From NCBI GenBank assembly GCA_024227995.1, contig CP100465.1, positions 1,302,001-1,366,000 on the forward strand: a stretch of 64,000 nt of DNA. The letters are read 5' to 3'. A program made the translations under genes and the position numbers. The notes under the pieces were generated by a model. That model ran no database searches and had not been told where the DNA came from. It worked only from the letters and a program-made list of their open reading frames with translations. Each line of letters opens with the position of its first letter. Within the stretch, counting starts at the first letter, position 1. Below are positions 7,818 to 18,349 of the stretch, piece by piece. This DNA is from Halomicrococcus gelatinilyticus (GTDB lineage Archaea > Halobacteriota > Halobacteria > Halobacteriales > Haladaptataceae).

Positions 7818-8303
7818 ATGACCGACGAGACGACTCGCGCGGCGTTCGAGACGCACGACGCCTTCGAACGGGACGGCCCGGACGCGTTCGCGGTGACGAC
7901 GACGCGGTTCGACGCCACCGTGCGGACGGACGACGACCGCGTGACTGTACGACTACCGACGCTCGACGCCGTCGTCGCCGGCGAGACGGTCGCCGACGTG
8001 GTCGAGGACGGCTGGTACGAGACGCTGGAGCGGCGACTCGACGACGTCCACACCGTCGTCGAGGCCGACGACGCGTCGCCGCCCGAGTTGACCCGCGACG
8101 ACGAGCAGGTCGTCCTCGTGGTCGCGTTCGGGTCGACGCCCGCACCCGACGACGCGCTGGCCGTCGTCGACTACGCGGAGGGGACGTGGCTCCAGGGCGT
8201 CGTCCCGGGCTACGACTACCGGGAGCCGGCGGCAGGGCTCATCGAGCAGGCACGGCAGAGCTACGACGACGACGGGGGACGGGGCAGCGGCGGACCGCGC
8301 TAG
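7818..8303 (+). CDS. Conserved haloarchaeal protein, DUF5813-like
   Basis: A 161-aa acidic soluble protein of unknown function. The core block PTLDAVVAGETVADVVEDGWYETLERRLDD resembles the haloarchaeal DUF5813 family as I recall it. The C-terminus (DDDGGRGSGGPR) is low-complexity. There are no transmembrane segments and no catalytic motif I can name. Its stop codon shares a CTAG tetranucleotide with the stop of the convergent RAM gene, so the two transcripts meet tail to tail with no intergenic space. Confidence 0.65.
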   Translation: MTDETTRAAFETHDAFERDGPDAFAVTTTRFDATVRTDDDRVTVRLPTLDAVVAGETVADVVEDGWYETLERRLDDVHTVVEADDASPPELTRDDEQVVLVVAFGSTPAPDDALAVVDYAEGTWLQGVVPGYDYREPAAGLIEQARQSYDDDGGRGSGGPR

Positions 8304-8530
8304 TCCATCGCGATGTAGGTGTGGGTGTCCTCGACGCCCCGGATGCCCTGGATGCCGTTCGCGGCGATCTCTTTCACCTCCGCGGGCTGGTCGACCTCGA
8401 CGCGGACGATGAGGTCGACGTCGCCGGCGACGATGTGGGCGTCCCGCACGCCGTCGATGTCGAGGATGGAACCTTTGAGTCGGTCGGCCTCGCCGGTGTT
8501 CGCCTTGACCATGACGTAGGCTGCGACCAT
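8300..8530 (-). CDS. Stand-alone Lrp/AsnC ligand-binding (RAM) domain protein
   Basis: A 76-aa protein made only of the RAM (regulation of amino acid metabolism) domain, without the helix-turn-helix of Lrp regulators. It opens MVAAYVMVKANTGEADRLK, then VRDAHIVAGDVDLIVRVEV, and ends EDTHTYIAMD. The chosen ATG at 8530 follows the trkA stop by one base and gives the same length and start pattern (MVxAxxMV) as the paralogue at 9298. RAM domains bind small ligands and assemble into dimers and octamers. Coupling to the potassium regulator gene in the same transcript suggests a sensory partner for it (inference). Confidence 0.88.
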   Translation of the reverse strand: MVAAYVMVKANTGEADRLKGSILDIDGVRDAHIVAGDVDLIVRVEVDQPAEVKEIAANGIQGIRGVEDTHTYIAMD

Positions 8531-8531
8531 C

Positions 8532-9215
8532 TCAGGCACCCCCCGCGATGGCGCGGCTGGTGTCCCCGACGAGGATGCGGCGCACGTCCTCCAGGACGTC
8601 GAAGTCGGCGAGCACCGCGATGCGGTCGCCCGTCTCCAGCGAGTCGTCCGGGAACGGGATGCCCATCGGTTCGCCCTCCTTCCCGAACGCGAGCAGTCGG
8701 GAGTCGGCGGGGAGTTCGAGTTCGCTGATGGAGTACCCCTCCATCGGCGACTCGTCGGTGATGGTGAGCTCGACCACCTGGAGGTTCTGTGCGATGTCGG
8801 CGATGGCGCGGATGTTCCCGCCCAGCAGGGCGTTCTTCGCGCCGATGGCGCCGAGGCGCTCCGGGTAGACGACCTCGTCGACGTCGCTCGCGAACTTCCG
8901 GTAGATGTCCTCCCGGTAGTCCTCGTCGATGCGGAGGATGGTCCGGCAGCCGTAGTGCTTGCCGACCATGCACGCCGCGAAGTTGACGTTCAGGTCGCCC
9001 GTCAGTCCGCCGACCGCGTCCGCCGACGAGACGTCGGCCTCCTTGAGCACGTCCTCGCTGGAGCCGTCGCCCTCGACGGTCTCGAACCCGTCGTTGCGCG
9101 CGCGGTCGGCCTTGTTCACGTCGTTCTCGACCAGCACCACCTCGTGACCCTCCTCCCGGAGCACGCGCGCGGTGCGCAACCCCACGCGCCCTGCACCAAT
9201 GATAACGAATCGCAT
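8532..9215 (-). CDS. trkA: TrkA family potassium uptake regulatory protein
   Basis: A 227-aa cytosolic regulator of Trk/Ktr potassium channels. The N-terminal RCK (TrkA-N) domain has the dinucleotide-binding Rossmann motif GAGRVG at residues 7-12 and the acidic strand-end VLVEND about 20 residues later. A linker leads to a C-terminal TrkA-C domain from about residue 140 (VVELTITDESPMEGYSISELELP). Family members bind NAD(H) or ATP/ADP and gate a TrkH-type pore, which is not in this window. The RAM gene follows one base after the stop, and a second RAM gene is divergent from its promoter region. Confidence 0.93.
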   Translation of the reverse strand: MRFVIIGAGRVGLRTARVLREEGHEVVLVENDVNKADRARNDGFETVEGDGSSEDVLKEADVSSADAVGGLTGDLNVNFAACMVGKHYGCRTILRIDEDYREDIYRKFASDVDEVVYPERLGAIGAKNALLGGNIRAIADIAQNLQVVELTITDESPMEGYSISELELPADSRLLAFGKEGEPMGIPFPDDSLETGDRIAVLADFDVLEDVRRILVGDTSRAIAGGA

Positions 9216-9297
9216 GGTCGGCCGTACGCCAGTGAGGTTGAATAACCTTTCTCCGGGGGAAGGATTTTTCTCCTATGGTAGAGTATGGCACACCATC

Positions 9298-9528
9298 ATG
9301 GTGCACGCGTTTATCATGGTCGACACGGCCGCCGGGAAGTCCCAGGACCTCCTCGACGCGGTGAGTGACTTCGACACCGTCCAGGAGGCACACATCGTCG
9401 CCGGTGACTACGACATCGTGGTCGAGGCGGACGCCGACGAGGTCTACGAGGTCCTCCAGACGGCCTCCACGGACGTCCAGGGACTCGACGGCGTCGTCGA
9501 CACCAAGACCTACATCGCCATCGACTAG
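9298..9528 (+). CDS. Second stand-alone RAM (Lrp/AsnC ligand-binding) protein
   Basis: A 76-aa RAM-only protein, paralogous and equal in length to the one at 8300-8530. They share AHIVAGD at residues 31-37 and end DTKTYIAID versus DTHTYIAMD. The ATG at 9298 was chosen by that alignment. The sequence around the start, CACCATCATGGTG (9292-9304 region), is a near-perfect palindrome covering the start codon and could be a regulatory site or chance. The gene is divergent from trkA across 82 bp. Confidence 0.88.
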   Translation: MVHAFIMVDTAAGKSQDLLDAVSDFDTVQEAHIVAGDYDIVVEADADEVYEVLQTASTDVQGLDGVVDTKTYIAID

Positions 9529-9607
9529 GGAGAACTGGGGTCGCGTCGCCGTCGGACGGCAGCGTGCACCGGACGAGCGTCGGTCGGCAGGCGAGCGGGA
9601 GTCGACG

Positions 9608-10654
9608 TCAGTGGTCGAGTTCGTACACGTCGTGGTCGTCGACGAACGAGTCCAGCCAGCCCTGCTGGTCACGCAGGCGCGGCGGCAGGTCGGCGTACAC
9701 CCGGTCGAACACGTCGTCCGGGTCGGGGTCGGGTGCCGCCTCGGCGGTTGCGACGGCCTCGTCGAGGGCTTCCTCCGCCTCCTCGTGGACGCGGTCGACG
9801 AGCGCGTCGTTGACGACGCCCTGGTTCCGGAGGTACTCCTCGTAGCGCTCCAGCGGGTCGGCGGTCCGCCACTCGGGCAGGTCGCGCGCGGCGTCCTCGT
9901 ACTGGCTCGGGTCGTCGCTGGTGGTGTGTGCGCCCTGGCGGTAGGTCAGGCTCTCGACGAGCACGGGGTCGCCGTCGCGGGCGGACGCGAGCGCCTCCGA
10001 CACCGTCTCGCGCACCGCGAGCGGGTCGTTGCCGTCGACCTGGACGCCCTCGAAGCCGTACGCCTGGGCCTTCCCCGCGATGGAGTCGCTGGCGGTCTGG
10101 CGGTGGCGCGGGAGGCTGATGGCCCACTCGTTGTTCTCGCAGAAGAAGACGACGGGGGCGTCGAACACGCCGGCGAAATTGAGTCCCTCGTGGAAGTCGC
10201 CCTCGCTGGTCGCGCCGTCGCCGAAGTAGCAGAGGGCCGCGCCGTCGTCGTCGCGGTAGTTCATCGCCATCCCCACGCCGGCCGCGTGGGGAATCTGGGT
10301 GGCGATGGGCACCGCCTGGGGGAAGTTCGGCACGTCGTGGCCGGAGGCGAACTCGGGGCGGCCCCGGCGGAAGAGCAGCACGTCGCTCATCGGGACGTCG
10401 CGCGCGATCTGCATCGCGTTCGAGCGGTAGGTGGGGAACAGCCAGTCGGCGTCGGCCATCGCCAGCGCCGCGCCGACCTGTGATCCCTCCTGGCCGCGGT
10501 AGGGCGGCCAGCTGCTCATCCAGCCGCGGCGCTGGAGCGCCAGCGCACGCTCGTCGAACTCGCGGGCGCGGACCATCTGCCTGTAGGTCGCGCGCGCCTC
10601 CTCCACCGAGAACGGCGTCTCCCGGAGATCGCGCTCCCCGATGATTCGGTTCAT
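9608..10654 (-). CDS. 2-oxoacid dehydrogenase E1 component, alpha subunit (TPP-dependent)
   Basis: A 348-aa TPP-dependent dehydrogenase alpha subunit. The thiamine diphosphate motif is GDGATSEGDFHEGLNFAGVF followed by CENNEWAIS (GDG-x(n)-NN). The phosphorylation-loop region reads SLTYRQGAHTTSDDPSQY. The C-terminal part (about 310-348) is acidic and of the haloarchaeal type. In the usual operon this subunit is followed by E1 beta, lipoate acyltransferase E2 and E3, but none is present nearby. This paralogue either works with subunits encoded elsewhere or has a separate branched-chain or novel oxoacid substrate. Confidence 0.9.
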   Translation of the reverse strand: MNRIIGERDLRETPFSVEEARATYRQMVRAREFDERALALQRRGWMSSWPPYRGQEGSQVGAALAMADADWLFPTYRSNAMQIARDVPMSDVLLFRRGRPEFASGHDVPNFPQAVPIATQIPHAAGVGMAMNYRDDDGAALCYFGDGATSEGDFHEGLNFAGVFDAPVVFFCENNEWAISLPRHRQTASDSIAGKAQAYGFEGVQVDGNDPLAVRETVSEALASARDGDPVLVESLTYRQGAHTTSDDPSQYEDAARDLPEWRTADPLERYEEYLRNQGVVNDALVDRVHEEAEEALDEAVATAEAAPDPDPDDVFDRVYADLPPRLRDQQGWLDSFVDDHDVYELDH

Positions 10655-10747
10655 GGCTGGCGGCAGGAGTGCCGGTCAAAAAGTCGTTCCGGAAGTGTCG
10701 CCACACCGGAACGGACCGGCGAACCGCCCGGTAGCGGTCGACGCCCG

Positions 10748-11083
10748 TCAGGGAAGCGGGCAGAGGCTCGCGGTGAAGACGGCGACCTCGTCGGACTCGT
10801 TGCGAGCGCCGTGGGCGCTGCCGCGCTCGTGGAAGACGACGCCGGGCGCGTCGACGAGTTCCTCGTCGTCCTCGTGGACCACGACGACCTCGCCGGCCAG
10901 GACGTGGAAGACGTTCGTGCTTCCGGGGTGGTCGTGGGTGTCGAGTTCCGCGCCGGGACCGAGCGCGAACGCCTTCACGAGGACGTCGTCGGCCACGGCG
11001 AGTTCCTCCGTCAGCACCTCGCCCGCGTCAGGGTCGAGGTCGGGATAGCGGTCGAGCACGGTTCCAGCAACGGGACGGGGCAT
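10748..11083 (-). CDS. Cupin domain protein
   Basis: A 111-aa single-domain cupin. Motif 1 is GAELDTHDHPGSTNVFHVLAGEV (metal ligands in HDHPG and an Asn where Glu is usual). Motif 2 appears as APGVVFHERGSAHGARN, with the second His set. Small cupins bind a metal and act as sensors, isomerases or dioxygenases, and the substrate is unknown. A 93-bp gap separates it from the E1-alpha gene downstream, and the membrane protein gene is 19 bp upstream. The three could be one transcription unit. Confidence 0.85.
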   Translation of the reverse strand: MPRPVAGTVLDRYPDLDPDAGEVLTEELAVADDVLVKAFALGPGAELDTHDHPGSTNVFHVLAGEVVVVHEDDEELVDAPGVVFHERGSAHGARNESDEVAVFTASLCPLP

Positions 11084-11102
11084 CTTAGCGATTTGGTCGC
11101 CC

Positions 11103-11339
11103 CTACTCGCCGTGCTCGTTGTGTTCGGTGATGAACCCGGACTTGAACCCGATCCAGGCCAGCACGCTGATGAACAGGATGGGCGGCAGGATGGCGAAGC
11201 CCCACAGCGGCTGGAGCCCCCAGGCGAGGATGAGCCCGAGGAAGAACAGGCCCAAAAAGAGGAACGGGATGACGGCCTTCGCCGCGCGAATCCGGTCCCC
11301 CGACTCGTCGGAGTCCTCGATCGGTAGTGACGTTCCCAT
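11103..11339 (-). CDS. Small two-helix membrane protein
   Basis: A 78-aa protein with two clear transmembrane helices: VIPFLFLGLFFLGLILAWGL (about 24-43) and FAILPPILFISVLAWIGF (about 48-65). The cytosolic tails are short and charged (SDESGDRIRAAK at the N-end, TEHNEHGE at the C-end). No family assignment is possible. It may be co-transcribed with the cupin 19 bp downstream. Confidence 0.7.
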   Translation of the reverse strand: MGTSLPIEDSDESGDRIRAAKAVIPFLFLGLFFLGLILAWGLQPLWGFAILPPILFISVLAWIGFKSGFITEHNEHGE

Positions 11340-11461
11340 GCCCTAGACCCGGCGCTCCAGGGTCAAAAACTGGACGGTGTCGGGCGTCGACTGACGGCGG
11401 GCGCTACCGAGAGCGGAAACAGAGAGAACGGAGCCGAAAGACCCGTGGAGCCGAAAGGCGG

Positions 11462-12832
11462 CTAGAACTTCTCCAGGTACTTCTCCTTCTCCCACCCGGA
11501 GACGTAGGTCTTGTAGTCGGCGACGTCGGCGCGCTTGGCCTTCACGAACTTCTCGGTGACGTGGTCGCCGAGCGCCTCACGGACGACCTCGTCGCCCTCG
11601 AGTGCGTCGACCGCGGCGTCGAGGCTGCCGGGGAGCGTGGTGATGCCGTACTCGTCGCGCTTCTCCTCGTCGAACTCGTAGATGTCCTCGCGGACGGGTT
11701 CGCCGGGGTCGGCGTCGTTCTCGATGCCCTCGAGGCCGGCCTTGATGACCACGGCCAGCGCGAGGTAGGGGTTACACGAGGGGTCGGGGCTGCGGATCTC
11801 GAACCGCGAGCTCGCGCCGGCGGCGTCGGGAACGCGGAGAAGCGCCGAGCGGTTCACGTCGCTCCACGCGACGTAGACCGGCGCCTCGTAGCCGGGGACG
11901 AGGCGCTTGTAGGAGTTGACGGTCGGGTTCGTGACGGCGGTGAACGCCTCGGCGTGTTCGAGGATGCCGCCCATGAACTTGTAGGCGGTCTCGCTCAGGT
12001 TGAACTCGTCGGACTCGTCGGCGAAGGCGTTGCCGTCGTCGTCGAAGAGGCTGATGTGGCTGTGCATGCCCGAGCCGTTGATCTCGCCGATGGGCTTGGG
12101 CATGAACGTGGCGTGGATGTCGTTCTGCTCGGCGACGGCGCGGACGACGGCGCGGAAGGTGGCGATGTTGTCGGCCGCCGAGAGCGCGTCGTCGTACTTG
12201 AAGTTGATCTCGTGCTGGCCGTCGGCGACCTCGTGGTGGCTGGCCTCGATCTCGAAGCCCATCTGCTCCAGCGTGAAGATGATCTCCCGGCGCACGTCGC
12301 TCGCGAGGTCCTTGGGCGCGAGGTCGAAGTAGCCGCCGGCGTCGTGGGGGTCGGTGGTGGCGTTGCCCTCCTCGTCCTTCTCGAAGAGGAAGAACTCGGG
12401 TTCGGGGCCGATGCTGACGGTGTAGCCCATCTCCCTGGCCTCGGCGAGCACGCTCTTGAGCACCTGCCGTGGGCCGCCCTCGAACGGCGTCCCGTCGGTG
12501 TTGACGACGTCACAGATGAGGCGAGCGCTCGCGGTGTCGCCGTCGGAGCGCCACGGGAGGACGGCGAACGTCTCGGGGTCCGGTTCGAGACGCATGTCGC
12601 TCTCCTGGATGCGGACGAACCCTTCGATGCTGGAGCCGTCGAACCAGATGCCCTCCTCGAAGGCCTTCTCGACCTGGTGGGCGGGGATGCTGACGTTCTT
12701 CACCGTCCCCGTGATGTCGGTGAACTGCAGACGGACGAAGTCCACGTTCTCCTTCTCGATGGAATCGAGGACGTCCTGCTCGGCCTTGGTCAACCCCTCT
12801 TCTTTGGTAGTGGCAATATTTCCATCTGTCAT
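11462..12832 (-). CDS. glnA: Glutamine synthetase type I
   Basis: A 456-aa glutamine synthetase that condenses glutamate and ammonia with ATP. Its length is typical of GS-I. Visible motifs: the latch-like DGSSIEGF, metal/ATP ligands in [58 protein letters not shown] and [14 protein letters not shown]. It lies head to head with an lrp regulator gene across 124 bp containing a palindrome. In Halobacterium, Lrp-type regulators control glnA, and this arrangement fits that. An AT-rich CCATTATAACGG at 12862-12873 is a candidate promoter element. Confidence 0.97.
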   Translation of the reverse strand: MTDGNIATTKEEGLTKAEQDVLDSIEKENVDFVRLQFTDITGTVKNVSIPAHQVEKAFEEGIWFDGSSIEGFVRIQESDMRLEPDPETFAVLPWRSDGDTASARLICDVVNTDGTPFEGGPRQVLKSVLAEAREMGYTVSIGPEPEFFLFEKDEEGNATTDPHDAGGYFDLAPKDLASDVRREIIFTLEQMGFEIEASHHEVADGQHEINFKYDDALSAADNIATFRAVVRAVAEQNDIHATFMPKPIGEINGSGMHSHISLFDDDGNAFADESDEFNLSETAYKFMGGILEHAEAFTAVTNPTVNSYKRLVPGYEAPVYVAWSDVNRSALLRVPDAAGASSRFEIRSPDPSCNPYLALAVVIKAGLEGIENDADPGEPVREDIYEFDEEKRDEYGITTLPGSLDAAVDALEGDEVVREALGDHVTEKFVKAKRADVADYKTYVSGWEKEKYLEKF

Positions 12833-12880
12833 TCTTATCTACAGGCAACGCAAATACATCCACCATTATAACGGTATCGG

Positions 12881-12896
12881 TTGGTCAATTGTGCAA
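12881..12896. promoter_or_regulatory. Imperfect palindrome, candidate Lrp operator
   Basis: TTGGTCAATTGTGCAA is an imperfect 16-bp palindrome (12 of 16 positions symmetric, with TTG and CAA ends around CAATTG). It sits between the predicted TATA elements of glnA (about 12864-12873, minus) and lrp (about 12911-12926, plus). This is where an autoregulatory Lrp dimer that also controls glnA would bind. Confidence 0.45.
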
Positions 12897-12956
12897 CTTC
12901 GCCCCAGAATTGGATATTCGTTAAATTCTAAAGGGTGGAGCGGATTGGTGACTGTA

Positions 12957-13415
12957 ATGACGTACGAAAACCTCGACGCGGAACTGGTCAACGAACTCCT
13001 CGGCGACGGACGAGCGAGCCTTCGGAGTCTCGCGGAGGAGCTCGACGTCTCCGTGACGACCGTCTCGAACCACCTGAACGACCTCGAAGAGCAGGGCGTC
13101 ATCGAGGGGTACACGCCGAAGGTCGACTACGACCAGCTCGGGTACGACGTGACCGCGGTGGTCCAGTTGAAGGTCGAGGGGAACGCGCTCCCCGAGGTGA
13201 CCGACCGGCTGCGCGACCACGACCGGATGATCAGCGTGTACGAGGTCACGGGCGACTACGACATCATCGCCATCGGAAAGTTCACCGACACCGACGGGAT
13301 GAACGAACAGATCAAGAAGCTGCTCATCGACCCCGACGTGAAGGAGAGCAACACGAGCGTCGTCCTGAACGCCGCCAGCGAACACGAGCAGTTCGAACTG
13401 TCCGTCGACGAGTAG
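12957..13415 (+). CDS. lrp: Lrp/AsnC family transcriptional regulator
   Basis: A 152-aa complete Lrp-type regulator. The N-terminal winged HTH (about 1-55) reads [48 protein letters not shown]. The C-terminal RAM domain (about 65-140) contains [19 protein letters not shown]. The ATG at 12957 fits an acidic start [10 protein letters not shown]. It is divergent from glnA and probably senses an amino acid to tune nitrogen assimilation and its own expression. In Halobacterium salinarum, Lrp proteins next to glnA have this role. Confidence 0.94.
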   Translation: MTYENLDAELVNELLGDGRASLRSLAEELDVSVTTVSNHLNDLEEQGVIEGYTPKVDYDQLGYDVTAVVQLKVEGNALPEVTDRLRDHDRMISVYEVTGDYDIIAIGKFTDTDGMNEQIKKLLIDPDVKESNTSVVLNAASEHEQFELSVDE

Positions 13416-13642
13416 CCAGTCGTACCAGCGGTTACGCCGACGGCCGTTCCCGGTCCTCGCAGCGGTCGCTCGCTCTCATCGCTCGTCCCGCCCGGTGCCC
13501 TCGCAGTGGTGTCCACGCCACCAGACCATTTTACACGCTATCAGTGATTAAACTTAAGAATCCTCGAGTGTATCTGTACGTGTAGCGCGACGTACCTCGG
13601 ACCGACGCGACGAACGCACGACCCCGAACTGCACACCAGCCA

Positions 13643-14002
13643 ATGACAGACACGAACAGGGAGAACCCAGAACCGTCGGTAGTCTTCGCCACGCTGGCCG
13701 ACCCGCGGCGACGGCGGATACTCCGACGGCTGCTGGAGCACGACGACGCCATGTCGGTGACGCGACTCGCGGAGCACGTCACCGAGAGAGAGACCGGGAC
13801 CGACGACCAGGAGCAGGTGTACACCGAGCTCCATCACATGCACATCCCGAAGCTCGCGGACGCGAACTTCGTCACCCGGGACGGCGACGCCGTCGCCATC
13901 GCCGACGACGGCGAGGCCGTGGAACCGTACCTCGCGCTCGCGGCGAAGTACGAGTCCAGGAAGTACGACTCCGCGGACGAACCGGACCGGGAGCACGCGT
14001 AG
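13643..14002 (+). CDS. Winged-helix (ArsR-like/DUF7344-type) regulator
   Basis: A 119-aa putative DNA-binding protein. It opens with VVFATLADPRRRRILRRLLEHDDAMSVTRLAEHV, the typical haloarchaeal wHTH pattern of a helix bundle beginning 'LADPRRR' (DUF7344-like). The recognition helix region YTELHHMHIPKLADANFV and wing RDGDAVAI follow. The ligand and targets are unknown. It is monocistronic, with an AT-rich upstream region (about 13540-13560, containing ATTAAACTTAAG) that could be its promoter with a long leader. It converges on the thermosome gene. Confidence 0.8.
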   Translation: MTDTNRENPEPSVVFATLADPRRRRILRRLLEHDDAMSVTRLAEHVTERETGTDDQEQVYTELHHMHIPKLADANFVTRDGDAVAIADDGEAVEPYLALAAKYESRKYDSADEPDREHA

Positions 14003-14129
14003 CGGGGTGGGCGCTCCTCGATTCGCGGTGCAACAGCTCGTGGGGAGCGCGTCGAAAAATGTCGGTTCGTTCTGAGGCGGGGCGGTGCGTCTGCAACGTG
14101 AGAGGTGGTGCGTGGCTAGCCTGGGGGCG

Positions 14130-15824
<1,695 letters not shown>

Positions 15825-15845
15825 CGCAAGGATTGATTGTGATTC

Positions 15846-15853
15846 TATATAAA
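15846..15853 (-). promoter_or_regulatory. TATA box of the thermosome gene
   Basis: The minus-strand TTTATATA is centred about 26 bp upstream of the ATG at 15824. Just upstream lies CGAACGTTACG, a short partial palindrome that could serve in heat-shock control (inference). Confidence 0.65.
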
Positions 15854-15971
15854 ACTTGCCTTCGGTGCGTGCGAACGTTACGCAAAGTATCGACAGGACG
15901 GAAAGCGCCGGAGCAACGGGAAAGAGTTTATAAGGCGTTCTGCAGGACGGTCGGGCGCGATGGGCGGCCGG

Positions 15972-16520
15972 TCAGCCGGGGAACTGGTGGTACTCCATCC
16001 CCTCGCGCTTCATCTCGTTGCGCTTGCGCTCGAGGAACGAGTACACGGCGCCGTGGGGGGCACCGTCGAGGATCATCTCGGCGGCGCTCCGGATGACGTC
16101 GACCTGCTTCGGGGTGCCGATCATGCCCAGCGTGGACCCGTAGATGACCACGTCGGCGCCCGTCAGTTCCTCCATCAGTTCGCGGGTACGGCCGTTCTCG
16201 CCGATGAGCCGACCCTTGTGTCGCTGGAGGTCGTTCTGGTTCCGGGAAGCAGCGTCGATGTCGACGATGTCGAACATCATCATCTCGTCCTCGAGGAGCG
16301 TGAGCGCGACCTCGGGCGCGAACCCGCGGCCGATGGCCTTGACGATGTCGGGGGCCTTGAGTCCCAGAACGGGGTCGCCCGTCTGCTTGATGGCCACGGA
16401 GCCGTCGTCGGAGTCGATGTCGAGGCGAACCTCCGCGCGACTCTCGATCTCGCGCATCGTCTCACCACCTTCGCCGATGAGAACGCCGATACGGTCCTGC
16501 GGAATCGTCACGTGTTTCAT
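15972..16520 (-). CDS. KH domain RNA-binding protein (Pno1/Dim2-like)
   Basis: A 182-aa protein with two KH domains, each with its GxxG loop: VLIGEGGETM (about residues 13-22) and RLIGENGRTRELME (about 104-117). It belongs to the archaeal family related to eukaryotic Pno1/Dim2, which binds pre-40S rRNA 3' ends during small subunit maturation. In many archaea it sits beside eIF1A and Rio1. Here those two genes are about 26 kb away, so the cluster has been split. A TATA-like CTTAAACG lies about 30 bp before the ATG. Confidence 0.93.
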   Translation of the reverse strand: MKHVTIPQDRIGVLIGEGGETMREIESRAEVRLDIDSDDGSVAIKQTGDPVLGLKAPDIVKAIGRGFAPEVALTLLEDEMMMFDIVDIDAASRNQNDLQRHKGRLIGENGRTRELMEELTGADVVIYGSTLGMIGTPKQVDVIRSAAEMILDGAPHGAVYSFLERKRNEMKREGMEYHQFPG

Positions 16521-16666
16521 ACGACGACGTAAAGCCCACGCGCGTTTAAGCGCTTCCCCAGCGACGTCGCACCGACCGGACGGCGGCGTTTCCCGGCAGA
16601 ACCGGCCGCGTTCCCGTCGGCGGCGTCGGAATCCTTTTGGTCCGGACTCGCCTATTCGCAGACAGT

Positions 16667-17083
16667 ATGAGCATGGGTTCGGACATGTACCGACAGCAGA
16701 TTCTCGACCACTACAAGAACCCGCGTAACTACGGGGAGCTGGAGGACCCGACGTTCTCCCACGTGGGACACAACCCCTCCTGTGGCGACGAACTGGAGTT
16801 CGACGTGGTCCTCGCCGACGACGACGAGACCATCGAGCGGGTCGCGTTCCGCGGGGAAGGCTGTGCCATCAGCCAGGCCAGCGCCAGCATGCTCTCCGAG
16901 CGACTCCCGGGGACGACCCTGGAGGAGGTCGAGGAGATGGACCGCGACGACGTCATCGACATGCTGGGCGTCGACATCAGCCCGATGCGGGTCAAGTGTG
17001 CCGTTCTCGCCGAGAAGATCGTCCAGGACGGTGCGGAGATCTACGAGGGCGAACTGGACGCCGACGAGACGACGACCGAGTAA
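16667..17083 (+). CDS. sufU: Fe-S cluster assembly scaffold, SufU/IscU-like
   Basis: A 138-aa NifU N-terminal-type scaffold. The three cluster-binding cysteines are C39 (PSCGDE), C66 (GEGCAISQ) and C111 (RVKCAVLAEK), with the conserved Asp after the first (D41). The opening MYRQQILDHYKNPRNYGELEDP is diagnostic. It receives sulfur from a SufS-type desulfurase (one is at 45162-46406) and builds Fe-S clusters. Two in-frame starts (16667, 16673) are possible. It stands alone here between the KH gene (divergent) and radA (convergent). Confidence 0.93.
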   Translation: MSMGSDMYRQQILDHYKNPRNYGELEDPTFSHVGHNPSCGDELEFDVVLADDDETIERVAFRGEGCAISQASASMLSERLPGTTLEEVEEMDRDDVIDMLGVDISPMRVKCAVLAEKIVQDGAEIYEGELDADETTTE

Positions 17084-17146
17084 GCTCTCCTTCGTTCTTC
17101 CGACTGCTTCCGCCGCGACAGCGTAAAGTCGGTCGCGACGCCCGCG

Positions 17147-18178
17147 TTACTCCGGCTTGAGACCGCCGTCCTGTACGCGCATGACGGCCTCGCCGTCGGC
17201 GAGGTTCGGCGCGTCCACGAGGCGGACGATGCGCTTGTCGCCCTTCGACTTGCGGAGGTAGATGCGGAACGTGGACTTGTGGCCGAGGATGTTGCCACCG
17301 ATGGGCTGGGTCGGGTCGCCGAAGAACGAGTCGGGGTTCGACGCGACCTGGTTCGTCACCACGACGGCGGCGTTGTAGAGGTTGCCGACCTTGTCCAGGT
17401 CGTGGAGGTGGCGGTTGAGCTTCTGCTGTCGCTCGGCGAGTTCGCCGCGGCCGACGTACTCGGCGCGGAAGTGGGCCGTGAGGCTGTCCACGCAGAGCAG
17501 GCGGATGGGCCACTCGCTCTCGTCGTGCTCGTTGGCGAGCTCCTGGGCCTTCTCGGCCAGCAGCATCTGGTGGTTGGAGTTGAACGCCTTCGCGACGTGG
17601 ATCTTGTCGAGGAAGTCGTCGACCAGTTCCTCCATCGCCTCCTCGTCGTCGGGGCTACCCTCGATCTCGCGGTCGTCCATCGCGGCCTGGATGGCCTCGT
17701 CGGGGAGTCCGCGAACCATGTCGTCGACGCGCTCGGGACGGAACGTGTCCTCGCTGTCGATGAACATCGCCGCGCCGCCGAGCCCGCCCTGCTCGGGTGG
17801 CAGCTGGACGTTCACGACGAGCTGGTGGGTGACCTGGGACTTGCCGGCCCCGAACTCGCCGTACACCTCGGTGATGGACTGGGTCTCGACGCCGCCGCCG
17901 AGCAGGTCGTCCACCTCGTCGATGTTCCAGGTGAGCTTCCCGATGCGCTCGCGTCGTTCGAGCACCTGCGAGCCGGTCTCGAAGCCGCCGATGTCGGCAT
18001 GCTCGCGGGCACCCTGGATGATGTCCGCCGCGGTGCTGTCGCCGACGTCCGCGGTGTTGCTCAGTTCGCCGGGGCTGGCGACCGCGAGGCTCTGGAAGGA
18101 GTCGAAACCTGCGTCGCGGAGCTTCTCTGCCGTGGCCGGGCCGACGCCCGGCAGCTCTTCGAGATCGATATCTGCCAT
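17147..18178 (-). CDS. radA: DNA repair and recombination protein RadA
   Basis: A 343-aa archaeal RecA/Rad51-family recombinase that forms filaments on single-stranded DNA and exchanges strands. The N-terminal helix-hairpin-helix is [17 protein letters not shown] (residues 9-25). The polymerisation motif region is [13 protein letters not shown]. Walker A is GEFGAGKS (107-114) and Walker B is in [10 protein letters not shown]. No intein interrupts the ATPase, unlike some haloarchaeal radA genes. A TATA box 30 bp upstream drives it. Confidence 0.97.
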   Translation of the reverse strand: MADIDLEELPGVGPATAEKLRDAGFDSFQSLAVASPGELSNTADVGDSTAADIIQGAREHADIGGFETGSQVLERRERIGKLTWNIDEVDDLLGGGVETQSITEVYGEFGAGKSQVTHQLVVNVQLPPEQGGLGGAAMFIDSEDTFRPERVDDMVRGLPDEAIQAAMDDREIEGSPDDEEAMEELVDDFLDKIHVAKAFNSNHQMLLAEKAQELANEHDESEWPIRLLCVDSLTAHFRAEYVGRGELAERQQKLNRHLHDLDKVGNLYNAAVVVTNQVASNPDSFFGDPTQPIGGNILGHKSTFRIYLRKSKGDKRIVRLVDAPNLADGEAVMRVQDGGLKPE

Positions 18179-18203
18179 CGTATTCCCTCCTTGTGCCCCC
18201 CAT

Positions 18204-18211
18204 CATATAAA
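18204..18211 (-). promoter_or_regulatory. TATA box of radA
   Basis: The minus-strand TTTATATG is centred about 30 bp before the radA ATG, giving a leader of only a few bases. A second minus-strand TATA-like motif (CATATAAAA, about 18280-18288) could be a distal promoter. Confidence 0.6.
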
Positions 18212-18349
18212 CCTCCGTTAACACCAGAGTGAAAGTGTAATCGCAAGGTGGCGTCGTCCCGGGGGCGGCCACGTGCCGAGTTTTATATGGGAAAGGGCGA
18301 GAAAATAGAGATGGCGGGGAACGCTCCTCGCAGCGGTGGCGGTGGGACG

